A stretch of DNA of 64,000 nt from UBA10649 sp965278965 (GTDB lineage Bacteria; Actinomycetota; Actinomycetes; S36-B12), in NCBI GenBank assembly GCA_965278965.1, contig OZ257127.1, positions 1,922,001 through 1,986,000 on the forward strand, given 5' to 3'. The position numbers and the translations under genes were made by a program. Every line of letters begins with the position of its first letter. Positions within the stretch are counted from its first letter, which is position 1. Below the pieces are notes generated by a model. The model saw nothing but the letters and a program-made list of their open reading frames with translations, was not told the origin of the DNA and searched no databases. Shown here piece after piece: positions 43,201 to 50,681 of the stretch.

Positions 43201-43889
43201 GGATCGAGGCGGAGACCGGCGTCCGGCCGCGCCTGCTCCCGTTCGCCAACCAGCGCGCGCCACACGGGGCGGTCACCGAGGAGATGCGCCGGGCCGCGCG
43301 GGCCCGGCTCGGCTTCGACCAGGGCGACATGGCCGGCACGGTGCATCTCGCCTCGTTCGGCTTCGTCGACACCCGCACGAAGATGACCGATGTCGTCATC
43401 GAGGCGGCCGCCTGGCTGACCCAATGGGGACACCGGGTGTCGCTGCACCTCGCTGGGTCCGGCGGCACGGCCGACGTCGACGCGCTCACCCGTAGGGCCT
43501 CGGACGCCGGCATCGCCCACTTCGACATCACCGGCTTCCTCGACGACGACGCGTTCCGCGACTACCTGCTCGCCGTCGACCTCGGGCTGCAGCTGCGGAT
43601 CAGCCCGGTCCTCGGCGTGAGTGGGCCGCTCAGCGACCTCGCCGCCTACGGCACCCCGGCGGTCGCGTCGTCCGGGTTGGCGATCGACGTGGACACCCCG
43701 GCGTACGTGGAGCGGCTGCCGGACGACGTGAGCCCCGTCCTCGTCGCCGAAGCCGTCGAGCGCGCGCTCGCCGCGCCGATCCCGCACGCCGAGCGCGAAG
43801 AGCTGCGCCGGGCCTACCTCGAGGAGAAGTCGCCGGCCCGATATGCCGCCGCGCTCCTCGGCCTGCTGTCCGAGACGACGGGGCGGTGA
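40275..43889 (+). CDS. trifunctional fusion: FkbM methyltransferase - GT4 - GT4
   Basis: A 1204-residue protein. Residues about 25-210 are an FkbM-type SAM methyltransferase (FVDVGANEPRHLSITASL, IHFMSIDVEGAEAVVLQGL). Residues 265-310 form a charged helical linker ending in SRSFRYARKAARVGKG. Residues about 430-790 are a GT-B/GT4 domain (FGTRGIGRFARSALDGV, FDEGLSLPVIEALRAGVPVV). Residues about 805-1200 are a second GT4-like domain (WAPQRSGVADFSTTT, LASFGFVDTRTKMTDV, YGTPAVASSG). Such a protein could add two sugars and an O-methyl group in one place, a possible chain-terminating or repeat-building machine (inference). ATG in an ATGA overlap; stop overlaps the next gene as GTGA. Confidence 0.82.
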   Translation: MTTRRRVSHAQNAEDIRVWRAFADEDPTSLRFVDVGANEPRHLSITASLHDEGWRGLLIEADPELAAELRIHRPGDVVVEAAAADGDGELVFHRVPGTGLGTLDADEAAAAAARGFAVETVAVRTRSLDEILDEADLGDIHFMSIDVEGAEAVVLQGLSLTRHRPWTLCVEAVLPGTSTPSEGPWEPGLLASGYRFVAFDGINRWYVADEHAERAEALGIPFNAIDAGEHGWVVEAQATARARVDRADIRRAWTRELILHDIAGEVPRAEYERQIAELRGALVSVEGSRSFRYARKAARVGKGAALRARHAVDRLPGPIRASLVRSRHLRLVTATMDQLTDPAYLGRPPADVVDWITPDGLPPGPAGGFGLEPFGPADATAATAWLDAGPYDTDVLLDRRTDNHGDELGRTAAALRERLRIADRPASPRWAGGSAVLFDARCLQTPAFGTRGIGRFARSALDGVRAAVGDERLVLLVDPGLEPLPADLAGDARQTTRVDERTVPLYGALVQPSPMTASVLPYLPLLHSQAHKIAVVFDFIPMHYPTVYLRHFAARTEYAAALDALRLYDEFACISHLARTELLSLLGHPLDGPGAVPAVVAWPRDVLPAGAAMPASRGAGPIVVMTGDEPRKNTFGALAGIGAATAGDAGRDVVVIGMAGQGDRVHHWSIGAAMRPGEARTTDRISDEEMHDLLASASLVVVASFDEGLSLPVIEALRAGVPVVAADIPAHRELIGAGSYLADPRSPKSLARAVRRHRGRAATQQRQAQRLVQHRHVALEDAIGSMVAGAAKATAVDLPQAAVHVAGRGLRVGIGTPWAPQRSGVADFSTTTTIELARLADVTVYATADADVAGTTPSDVRIRAARIEDVLAHGAGDDVFVSVVGNSHFHLPFLAAIDRGDAVVVSHDTRLVELYLALRGRGGVEQVMLRGTGRRSLVPALDDQIDDMRLLQDAGFWEVARRARMLVMHTPTAAPRIEAETGVRPRLLPFANQRAPHGAVTEEMRRAARARLGFDQGDMAGTVHLASFGFVDTRTKMTDVVIEAAAWLTQWGHRVSLHLAGSGGTADVDALTRRASDAGIAHFDITGFLDDDAFRDYLLAVDLGLQLRISPVLGVSGPLSDLAAYGTPAVASSGLAIDVDTPAYVERLPDDVSPVLVAEAVERALAAPIPHAEREELRRAYLEEKSPARYAAALLGLLSETTGR

Positions 43890-45043
43890 CGGCCGTGTCC
43901 TACGTCGGCATCGACCTCGAGCAGTTCGTGCGCGACCCGTACGGGTCCGGGATCCAACGGGTGTTGCAGTACCTCGCGATCGCATGGCCGGGCGAGATCG
44001 CATCGGCCGACTTCGTCGTGCCCGTCGGTGACCAGTTCGCGCTGCTGACGCCGCAGCAGGCGGCGGAGGTGCTGACGATCCCGTTCGCACCACGCGAGCC
44101 GGGTACCGACCTGCGCGAGCTCGTCCGGTCGGCCATCGAGGAGTCCGCCGCGACGCGGGTCAAGGCCGGGGACCTCGTCGCGATCTACGACACGTGGCTG
44201 CTGCCGGAGGTGTCCTACCTGCCGTCCGTGCTCGACCGGTTCTCCCTCATGGCGCGCTGCATGCCGACGGCGATGATCGGCTACGACACGCTGCCGATGA
44301 GCGAGCCGGCCAACTACCGGTTCCGCCCCGGAACCAGCGGCCAGGTCAGCGAGTACTTCCGGCTCCTGGCAACCACCGACTCCGTCGTGTGCATCAGCGC
44401 CTACGCCCGGGACGCGATCCTCGGCCGGCTCCGACGTGACCCGGCCCTGCCGATCTCCGTCGCCCACCCCGGGGGCGACCATCTCGACGTGCGTGCCGGG
44501 CAGCCGCCGCACCGCGCGACGTTCTGCCGCCTCGGCACACTCGAGGCCCGCAAGCGGCCGGCCGAGATCCTCCGCGCGTTCGGGGCGGCGGTCGGAGCGG
44601 GAGCCGCAGCCGACCTGGTGTTCATCGGCGGACCCTCGGCCTCCGACGAGGCCATCAACGCCGCGGTCGCCTCAGCGGACGCCTCCGACCTGCCGGTGAC
44701 GTGGGTCGTGGGCGCGTCCGACGCCCAGGTGCGCGCCCTGGTCAACACGGCCAGCGTGTTCCTCTCGATCGGCGTGGAGGGCTACGGCATCCCCGTCCTC
44801 GAGGCGATCCGCCAGGGCACTCCCGTCCTGTACGACGGCATCCAGCCGGCCGGCGACGTCATGGCCGGTGCAGGCGCGCGTCGGGTGTCGGCGATGAGCC
44901 ACGACGACCTCGTCCGGCTGTTCACCGGCTACGCCGAGCCGGGCGCCCTCGCCGACCTCGCGTCCCAGGTCGATCCCGACGCCGTTCCGACCTGGGCCGA
45001 CTTCGCCCGCGGGGTCGCGGAGGCGTGCCTCCCCGTCACCTGA
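43886..45043 (+). CDS. GT4 glycosyltransferase
   Basis: A 385-residue GT-B transferase. The N-terminal domain has VRDPYGSGIQRVLQYLA, a GIQRV loop shared with the enzyme at 61329-63191; the C-terminal donor domain has FCRLGTLEARKRPAEILRAF and SIGVEGYGIPVLEAIRQGTPVLY with the EGYGIPVLEA retaining-GT4 E-x7-E-like motif. GTG start in a GTGA overlap, so last gene of the gmd operon. Sugar donor might be GDP-linked, made by the same operon (inference). Confidence 0.85.
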   Translation: MTAVSYVGIDLEQFVRDPYGSGIQRVLQYLAIAWPGEIASADFVVPVGDQFALLTPQQAAEVLTIPFAPREPGTDLRELVRSAIEESAATRVKAGDLVAIYDTWLLPEVSYLPSVLDRFSLMARCMPTAMIGYDTLPMSEPANYRFRPGTSGQVSEYFRLLATTDSVVCISAYARDAILGRLRRDPALPISVAHPGGDHLDVRAGQPPHRATFCRLGTLEARKRPAEILRAFGAAVGAGAAADLVFIGGPSASDEAINAAVASADASDLPVTWVVGASDAQVRALVNTASVFLSIGVEGYGIPVLEAIRQGTPVLYDGIQPAGDVMAGAGARRVSAMSHDDLVRLFTGYAEPGALADLASQVDPDAVPTWADFARGVAEACLPVT

Positions 45044-45049
45044 CCAGGC

Positions 45050-46186
45050 TCAGGCGATCCAGTGGCCGGTGACGAAGCCGACCACGCCGACGAGCATGAG
45101 CGCCAGCGCCACGACGACCCACAGGCCGAGCACCCAGCGGCGTCGCGCTGACCAGACCGCGATCAGCATCCAGACCGGGAACAGCGTGAGGTACGCACGC
45201 GGCACCGAGTAGTAGGCGTTGCTCGTCGCCAATGCCACCAGGGTGAGGCCGACATAGGTGGCCTCGGCCCACCACCGCCGTGCGAGCAGGAGTCCGACTA
45301 CCACCACGAGACCGATGACCGCAGCGATCTCGAGGCGGTACTGGATGGCGAACGTCGCGGTCAGCCCGTCGTGGAACGCGAGGTCCCACGTCGCGCGCCA
45401 GGTCTCCCACGGGGCCGACAGGCGCCGGTGCCACCCGGCCTCCTGTGCGTCCCACCAGGTCGTCCAGCTGCCCGTGCGCGCGTGGAAGTACACGAGGACC
45501 GCGCCCAGGGCAGCGAAGGGCAGGGCCAGCCACGGCAGCGCCCGCCACCGGCGCGGGCGCGTGACCAGCAGCAGGACGACCAGGGCGACGGCGAGGAAGA
45601 GGCCGTTGACGCGGACGACCGCGGCGACAGCCGCCAGCACGGACGCCCACGCCCAGTGGCCGCGGCGGGCCAGCAACCAGGCCGAGAACGCGAAGGCGCA
45701 GAACAACGCCTCCGGGTACGGCGCCGCGAGGTACACCGCTGCCGGGGCGACAACCCAGGAGACGACGGCGTAGTCGCCGCGGCCGCCGGCGAGCGTCGCC
45801 AGTCGCGAGAGCGCGACCGCGGCGACGAACCCGGCCACGGCGGCTACCGCCAGCCCGGCGAGAGTCGGGTGCACCCCGACCTTCCCGAAGGCCCACAGCA
45901 CCGACGGGTAGGCCGGGAGGAACGCGTAGCTGTGCTCGAAGCCCGGCGCGCCGTACCCGGACTGCGCGATGCTCGCGTACCAGTCCAGGTCCCACTGCCG
46001 CCACGTCGCGACGGGACCGAGCGCGGGGATCTCGTCGGTCCCGCTCCCGACGAACGTCGATGCCGGGCCCGCAAGCACCCAGGTCGCGTAGGTCGCCGTG
46101 ATCGCGACCACGACACGCGAGCCGAACCAGATGGCCGCCTCGGGCCGCACGGACGCCACCCGCCTGCGCAGGTTCGCCGAGACCAT
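45050..46186 (-). CDS. PIG-V/Gpi18-like GT-C mannosyltransferase
   Basis: A 378-residue membrane protein with about nine helices and the PIG-V family signature after the first helix: RQWDLDWYASIAQSGYG, then YAFLPAYPSVLWAF. These enzymes transfer mannose from polyprenyl-phosphate-mannose to lipids or proteins outside the cytoplasm. The ATG at 46186 is selected since TAGCGT lies 6 nt before it; a GTG one codon earlier would have only 3 nt. It fits with the DPM1-like GT2 at 47739, which could make the donor. Confidence 0.8.
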   Translation of the reverse strand: MVSANLRRRVASVRPEAAIWFGSRVVVAITATYATWVLAGPASTFVGSGTDEIPALGPVATWRQWDLDWYASIAQSGYGAPGFEHSYAFLPAYPSVLWAFGKVGVHPTLAGLAVAAVAGFVAAVALSRLATLAGGRGDYAVVSWVVAPAAVYLAAPYPEALFCAFAFSAWLLARRGHWAWASVLAAVAAVVRVNGLFLAVALVVLLLVTRPRRWRALPWLALPFAALGAVLVYFHARTGSWTTWWDAQEAGWHRRLSAPWETWRATWDLAFHDGLTATFAIQYRLEIAAVIGLVVVVGLLLARRWWAEATYVGLTLVALATSNAYYSVPRAYLTLFPVWMLIAVWSARRRWVLGLWVVVALALMLVGVVGFVTGHWIA

Positions 46187-46192
46187 CACGGC

Positions 46193-46198
46193 ACGCTA
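46193..46198 (-). promoter_or_regulatory. leaderless -10 (TAGCGT)
   Basis: TAGCGT on the - strand, 6 nt from the ATG at 46186. Confidence 0.5.
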
Positions 46199-46246
46199 GG
46201 TACCCCACCTGGCATGGACCTGTAACGCTCCTGCCGGAATCCTGTG

Positions 46247-46267
46247 CGATCAGCGATCAGCGATCAG
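46247..46267. repeat. three tandem CGATCAG heptamers
   Basis: Three perfect 7-bp copies, followed by a degenerate copy (CCGTCAG), in the 117-nt gap between two leftward genes, about 50 nt upstream of the -10 of the PIG-V-like gene and 37 nt past the stop of the next one. Confidence 0.85.
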
Positions 46268-46303
46268 CCGTCAGGGCCACGCCGTCCACCCCGGCCGATC
46301 GGA

Positions 46304-47689
46304 CTACCGGCTGTCGAGGAACCGGACCGCCTGGCACAGGAGCGCGTCGCGCAGCCCGGGGGAGACCTGCGGGTCGGCGGTCGCGTCGAGACCTGCCCGG
46401 CACCGCTCGATCTGGGCGACCTGGTTGGCGCTGGCGTCCCAGCGCTGCTTGTCGATGTCGAACGCGCTGCGGAACGTCCATGGCAGGCAGAGCGCGCACC
46501 AAAGCGCGCTGAGCACGAGGAGAGCGGTCGCCAACCCACCGAGCAGCCGCAGCCACGCGGCGGGCGGGCGCGGCTGGAGGAGGACGGCCCATGCGGCGGC
46601 TGCCGGCAGCAGCCACAGGATCGTGTAGCGGGGCTCCAACCCCGAGCCCGGCCGCACGACCCCCAGGATCACCGCCGTCTCGACGAGCGGGACGACCAGC
46701 AGACCGGCCGCGACGAGCGTGCGCCACCGGTCGCCCGCCCCCGGGTCGGTGCGGCGTCGGCGCCACAGCAGGGCGACCGCGGCTGCCAGCCCGAGAGCGC
46801 CCAGTGCAGCGAGGAGCAGATGGTCGGCGACGAGGACCGACAGCCACGGCAAGGCCCCGGGCCGGACGAGCATCGGCGGCACGAGCGGAGAGGCCAGCCA
46901 GGCGGGGACCACCGACCCCACCTCCCGCAGCACGTCCACGACGTTCAAGGACAGATCGCTGCTGTCGCTGACCAGGTAGTAGTCGATCGGCTCGCGCGTG
47001 GCGATGGCGTAGCCGACCGCGGTGCCGACCGCGCCGACCGCCGTCAGCGAGCCGGCGAGGACGAGATCGCGGCGTGCGGGGCGCCCGCCGGACCGGCCGG
47101 CCGCGCGGGCGGCCAGCAGCAGGAAGCCGACCGTGGTCGCCAGCACGGCGAAGAGGCCGGACTCGGCCAGGCCGGAGAGCGCAAGCAGCGACCCCCAGGC
47201 CCAGACCGGCCGGCCGCGTACCGCAAGGGCCGCCGAGCCCATCGCCAGCGCGAGTGCGAGCGGCCACGACGCGGTCATGACCGTGACGTTGACCACGACG
47301 CCGAGCGAGCACGCGAATGCGGCCAGGGCCGCCGCCACGAGCCACGGACGTCGGCGGGCCAGCGGGGTCAGGGCGAACCATGCGAACCAGGCCGCGACGA
47401 CGACGAGCACCGCGTTCGTCACGAGGTAGGCGGGGTACGCGCCCCCGAACACCGCGAGCTGCAGCCACAGGAGGACGGTCGCCAGCGGCCACCAGTTCCC
47501 GTTGATGCCGGTGGTCAGCGCGCCGCCCAGGCCTCGATCGTCCAGCGTGAGCAGCAGGAAGTAGTCGTCCCAGTAGAAGGTGACGTGCCGGGCGACGAGC
47601 GCCGCGACGACGACGTACCCGACGGACGCGACGATCGCGGTCCCGGCCAGTGCTCGCGTCCCGCGGACGGCGGCAGGGACGGCGCTCAC
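46304..47689 (-). CDS. GT-C-like polytopic membrane protein
   Basis: A protein of about 461 residues with 10-11 hydrophobic helices and a short soluble C-terminus with two cysteines. The first extracytoplasmic loop has VTFYWDDYFLLLTLDD, an acidic DD motif placed as in GT-C enzymes, and LGGALTTGINGNWWPLATVLLW. No family-level name can be given. Start is uncertain: the GTG at 47689 leaves 49 nt to the divergent start, whereas the ATG at 47740 would overlap the divergent start codon itself. The stop is followed by the heptamer repeat region. Confidence 0.65.
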   Translation of the reverse strand: MSAVPAAVRGTRALAGTAIVASVGYVVVAALVARHVTFYWDDYFLLLTLDDRGLGGALTTGINGNWWPLATVLLWLQLAVFGGAYPAYLVTNAVLVVVAAWFAWFALTPLARRRPWLVAAALAAFACSLGVVVNVTVMTASWPLALALAMGSAALAVRGRPVWAWGSLLALSGLAESGLFAVLATTVGFLLLAARAAGRSGGRPARRDLVLAGSLTAVGAVGTAVGYAIATREPIDYYLVSDSSDLSLNVVDVLREVGSVVPAWLASPLVPPMLVRPGALPWLSVLVADHLLLAALGALGLAAAVALLWRRRRTDPGAGDRWRTLVAAGLLVVPLVETAVILGVVRPGSGLEPRYTILWLLPAAAAWAVLLQPRPPAAWLRLLGGLATALLVLSALWCALCLPWTFRSAFDIDKQRWDASANQVAQIERCRAGLDATADPQVSPGLRDALLCQAVRFLDSR

Positions 47690-47725
47690 CCGCCGCAGTC
47701 TGGCACTGGTCGAGACACGGTCGGC

Positions 47726-47731
47726 TAACGT
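47726..47731 (+). promoter_or_regulatory. leaderless -10 (TAACGT)
   Basis: TAACGT with a 7-nt spacer to the ATG at 47739. Confidence 0.5.
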
Positions 47732-47738
47732 CAGGCCC

Positions 47739-48467
47739 ATGTCGGCCCGTCGGACCCTCGTGGCGATCCCGGCGTGGAACGAGGAGGGCTCGATCGCGAG
47801 CGTCATAGCGAAGGTCCGCGAGCATCGACCCGACGCGGACATCCTCGTCGTCAGCGACGGCTCGACCGACCGCACGGCCGACCTCGCGCGGGCCTCAGGC
47901 GCAACCGTCGCGATCCTGCCCTTCAACGTCGGGGTCGGCGGCGCGATGAGAACGGCCTTCCTGCACGCGTCGCGCAACGGCTACGACGCGATGGTCCAGG
48001 TCGACGCCGACGGCCAGCACGAGCCCGCCGAGCTCGACGCGCTCGTCGACGGCCTCGACGACGCCGACATCGTCGTCGGCAACCGCTTCCACCCCGGCTC
48101 GACGTACGCCGTGCGCGGCCCGCGCCGTTGGGCGATGCGGCTGCTGTCGTCGGCGCTGTCGCGCATGGCCGGCTCGCCGATCGAGGACACGACCTCGGGC
48201 TTCCGGTCGGCCGGACCACGGGCCATTGCGCTCTTCGCCGTCGAGTACCCCGCCGAGTACCTCGGAGACACGGTCGGCTCGCTCGCCATCGCGATCCGCC
48301 GGGGTCTCGTCGTCCACGAGGCACCCGTGACCATGTACTTCCGCGAGCACGGGCGCCCGAGCAAGAACGCGCTGTGGTCGGCGCTCTACCTCGGCCGGGC
48401 GACCCTCGCGCTCGTCGTGACGCTCCTGCATCGCAGTGCCCGGCCCTCCCGAGGGGACCTCGCATGA
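47739..48467 (+). CDS. GT2 polyprenyl-phosphate mannosyltransferase-like (DPM1-like)
   Basis: A 242-residue GT2 with LVAIPAWNEEGSIASVIAKV, ILVVSDGSTDRTADLA, NVGVGGAMRTAFLHA and the metal-site MVQVDADGQHEP, the set seen in dolichol-phosphate mannose synthase and in enzymes that load undecaprenyl phosphate. It would make polyprenyl-phosphate sugar donors for GT-C enzymes, several of which are encoded nearby. No extra membrane domain is fused; the DUF2304 membrane protein next to it may serve as anchor. ATGA overlap with the DUF2304 gene. Confidence 0.85.
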   Translation: MSARRTLVAIPAWNEEGSIASVIAKVREHRPDADILVVSDGSTDRTADLARASGATVAILPFNVGVGGAMRTAFLHASRNGYDAMVQVDADGQHEPAELDALVDGLDDADIVVGNRFHPGSTYAVRGPRRWAMRLLSSALSRMAGSPIEDTTSGFRSAGPRAIALFAVEYPAEYLGDTVGSLAIAIRRGLVVHEAPVTMYFREHGRPSKNALWSALYLGRATLALVVTLLHRSARPSRGDLA

Positions 48468-48826
48468 CCGCGAACGTGCTCGCAGCCGTCGCCGCCGCCC
48501 TCGTGTTCGTCTTCATCGTCTGGCTGCTGCGACGCGGGGTGCTCAAGGAGAAGTACGCGGTCCTCTGGCTGCTCGTCACGCTCGTCGCCGCGATCCTCGC
48601 CCTGGTCCCCGGTGCGCCACGCTGGCTCGCCGACCGGGTCGGTGTCGAGATCCCGGCCAACCTGCTGTTCTTCGTCACCCTCGTCCTGCTCATCCTCGTG
48701 AGCGTCCAGCTGAGCTACGAGCTCAGCAAGCACGACGCGAAGATCCGCCGGCTGGCGGAGGAGTCCGCGCTGCTCGAGGAGCGGCTTCGCCGCCTGGAGG
48801 AGCGCGACGGCGGACCGGCCGCGTGA
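48464..48826 (+). CDS. DUF2304 small membrane protein
   Basis: A 120-residue protein with three hydrophobic helices (about 4-22, 30-48, 66-88) and a C-terminal coiled coil rich in Glu, Arg and Leu (RRLAEESALLEERLRRLEE). The GVLKEKYAVLWLL motif is the DUF2304 hallmark. Members usually sit right beside a DPM1-like GT2, exactly as here, and probably help to dock it at the membrane. Overlaps both neighbours by 4 nt. Confidence 0.85.
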   Translation: MTANVLAAVAAALVFVFIVWLLRRGVLKEKYAVLWLLVTLVAAILALVPGAPRWLADRVGVEIPANLLFFVTLVLLILVSVQLSYELSKHDAKIRRLAEESALLEERLRRLEERDGGPAA

Positions 48827-49731
48827 GTCCGCCCGTCCTGCTCATCGGGTTCAACCGGCCTGACCTGCTGGCCCAGGTGATCGACCACGTGCGACCGGCT
48901 CAGCCCGAGCGCGTCTACCTCGCAGTCGACGGACCACGGCCGGACCGGGACGGCGAAACGGAGCGCGTCCAGGCCTGCCGCGACCTCACCGCCATGCTCG
49001 ACTGGGGCTGCCACGTCGAGACGCTCTTCCGCACGGAGAACCTCGGCTGCGGCCGAGGGGTCTCGGGGGCGATCTCCTGGTTCTTCGAGCACGAGGAGAG
49101 CGGGGTCATCCTCGAGGACGACATCCTCGTCGACCCGAGCTTCTTCGGCTTCGCCGCCGCGATGCTCGACCGCTACCGCGACGACCCGCGGGTCCTGGCG
49201 GTGACGGGCACGAACTTCGTCCCCCCGGAACAGATCTCCGGCACGGGCGGGTACCGGTTCTCCCGCGTGCCCGTCGTGTGGGGCTGGGCCACCTGGCGGC
49301 GATCCTGGCAGCTCTACTCGTTCGACATCGCGGGGTGGCGCCGCCGGCTCCCGCTGCGCCGGGCATGGCCGGCGATGGGCGGCACCTGGCAGTCCACCGT
49401 GGTGTGGTCGGCGAACTTCGACCTCATGGCGCGGCACGCCATCGACACGTGGGACCTGCAGCTCGTGTGCGCCGCGATGACCGCGGGTGCATGGACCGTC
49501 ACGCCGGACGTCAACCTCGTGGAGAACGCCGGGTTCCGGCCGGACGCGACCCACACCCTCCGCCGGCCGGACTACCTACGGACTGTGGGGTCGATGCCGA
49601 ACGTGCCCGAGCCCGTGCCCGTGCGCCTCGACGAGCGCGCGGACGCCTGGCTCATGCGCCACGTCTATGGCGCGAGCGTCTCCGGGTTGGCGGGCCAGGC
49701 GTGGCGCGCTGCCCGTCGCCGAACCGGCTGA
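48823..49731 (+). CDS. GT-A-type glycosyltransferase (GNT-I-like/GT2-like)
   Basis: A 302-residue paralogue of the protein at 19879-20787. It has VLLIGFNRPDLLAQVIDHV, VYLAVDGPRPDRDG, SGVILEDDILVDPSFFGF with the EDD metal site, VVWGWATWRRSWQLY and VNLVENAGFRPDATHT. It completes the three-gene unit 47739-49731. GTG start in a GTGA overlap. The stop lies 11 nt from that of the convergent fucosyltransferase-like gene. Confidence 0.8.
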   Translation: MSPPVLLIGFNRPDLLAQVIDHVRPAQPERVYLAVDGPRPDRDGETERVQACRDLTAMLDWGCHVETLFRTENLGCGRGVSGAISWFFEHEESGVILEDDILVDPSFFGFAAAMLDRYRDDPRVLAVTGTNFVPPEQISGTGGYRFSRVPVVWGWATWRRSWQLYSFDIAGWRRRLPLRRAWPAMGGTWQSTVVWSANFDLMARHAIDTWDLQLVCAAMTAGAWTVTPDVNLVENAGFRPDATHTLRRPDYLRTVGSMPNVPEPVPVRLDERADAWLMRHVYGASVSGLAGQAWRAARRRTG

Positions 49732-49742
49732 GACCGGCCCCG

Positions 49743-50657
49743 TCAGCGCCGCCAGTCGGGCCGGGGCGGCGGGAACTCCGACGCGATCGCTTGCCAGCCC
49801 GGGAGCCCCAGGCGCGGCGTCCCGGCATCCGACCAGTAGTTGCGCAGCCACGGGTCGGGGAACAGGACGTTGACCTCCGGGTCCCGGGCGGTCGCGACGG
49901 CCCCGGCCCACCACGAGAACGTCGAGTTCGGCAGCGCCATCGTCCGGGCCGCCGCGAGGTTCCAGAAGTCATCCGTCGCCTTGTCACCCGTGAGGCGTGT
50001 GGGTGCGAGGACGCGCAGGCCAGCAGCCTCCAGGACGCGCGTGAACCAGGGGATGAGCGCGAGCTCGTCGGCGAGGACGACGACCTCCGCACAGCCGAGC
50101 GCTCGCAGCGCGTCGATCACCTGGTCGTAGTGGCCGGGCATGAGCGCCCACCCGAGCCGTGAGTAGTCACCGCGTTGGCGCAGGCTGATGACGGCACGTT
50201 CGTGCGCCACCAGGTCCGCGTAGCCGTCCGGGGCGCGAGCGACCAGCGCGCGGGCGACCGTCATCCAGTCGTCCGCCCACCACGCCGGATGCTGGAAGAA
50301 GCCCCGCAGGAGAAGAGGCTCGCCGCGCTCGATCGGCGGCGGCGGGGAGAAGAGCCCGGACTCCCGAAGAACGGTTCGCGTGGAGCGCGGCTCGCGGATC
50401 ATGGCCGAGCGGTGCAGGAACGGTCGGAGCGGACCCGGGCGGATCGCCAGGTCGATCCATCGGGCGCGGTCGTCGATCCCCACCGGGCGCAGGTCGACAT
50501 CGGCGAAGTCGGTGATGATCGGTGAGAACGCGGTGTCGACCAGCACGAGGCGATAGCTGCTGCCGCCGCTCTCACGCAGCGCGCGCAGCGTCGCCGCGTA
50601 CTGGAAGAGGTGGTTGCCCAGGCCACCCTCGAGCCATGTGATGACGTCGGCGCTCAC
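49743..50657 (-). CDS. GT11 alpha-1,2-fucosyltransferase-like protein (copy 1)
   Basis: A 304-residue GT-B protein of the GT11 type: N-terminal GGLGNHLFQYAATLRAL, central AVISLRQRGDYSRLGW and C-terminal NLAAARTMALPNSTFSWWAGA. GT11 enzymes move L-fucose from GDP-fucose to a galactose O2. The catalytic HxRRxD motif reads LRQRGD here, lacking the histidine and the first arginine, so donor or mechanism may differ. The protein at 50682 is a close paralogue. GTG start with a TACAGT -10 7 nt upstream, so it can be expressed alone. Confidence 0.78.
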   Translation of the reverse strand: MSADVITWLEGGLGNHLFQYAATLRALRESGGSSYRLVLVDTAFSPIITDFADVDLRPVGIDDRARWIDLAIRPGPLRPFLHRSAMIREPRSTRTVLRESGLFSPPPPIERGEPLLLRGFFQHPAWWADDWMTVARALVARAPDGYADLVAHERAVISLRQRGDYSRLGWALMPGHYDQVIDALRALGCAEVVVLADELALIPWFTRVLEAAGLRVLAPTRLTGDKATDDFWNLAAARTMALPNSTFSWWAGAVATARDPEVNVLFPDPWLRNYWSDAGTPRLGLPGWQAIASEFPPPRPDWRR

Positions 50658-50664
50658 CGCGGTG

Positions 50665-50670
50665 ACTGTA
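50665..50670 (-). promoter_or_regulatory. leaderless -10 (TACAGT)
   Basis: TACAGT on the - strand with a 7-nt spacer to the GTG at 50657. Confidence 0.45.
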
Positions 50671-50681
50671 CGGGCTGTGCG

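Noticed and set aside
46244..47728. 494-codon + strand frame over the GT-C-like gene at 46304-47689
   Set aside because: Low-complexity Arg/Gln/Pro/Gly translation without motifs; a shadow of the leftward gene.
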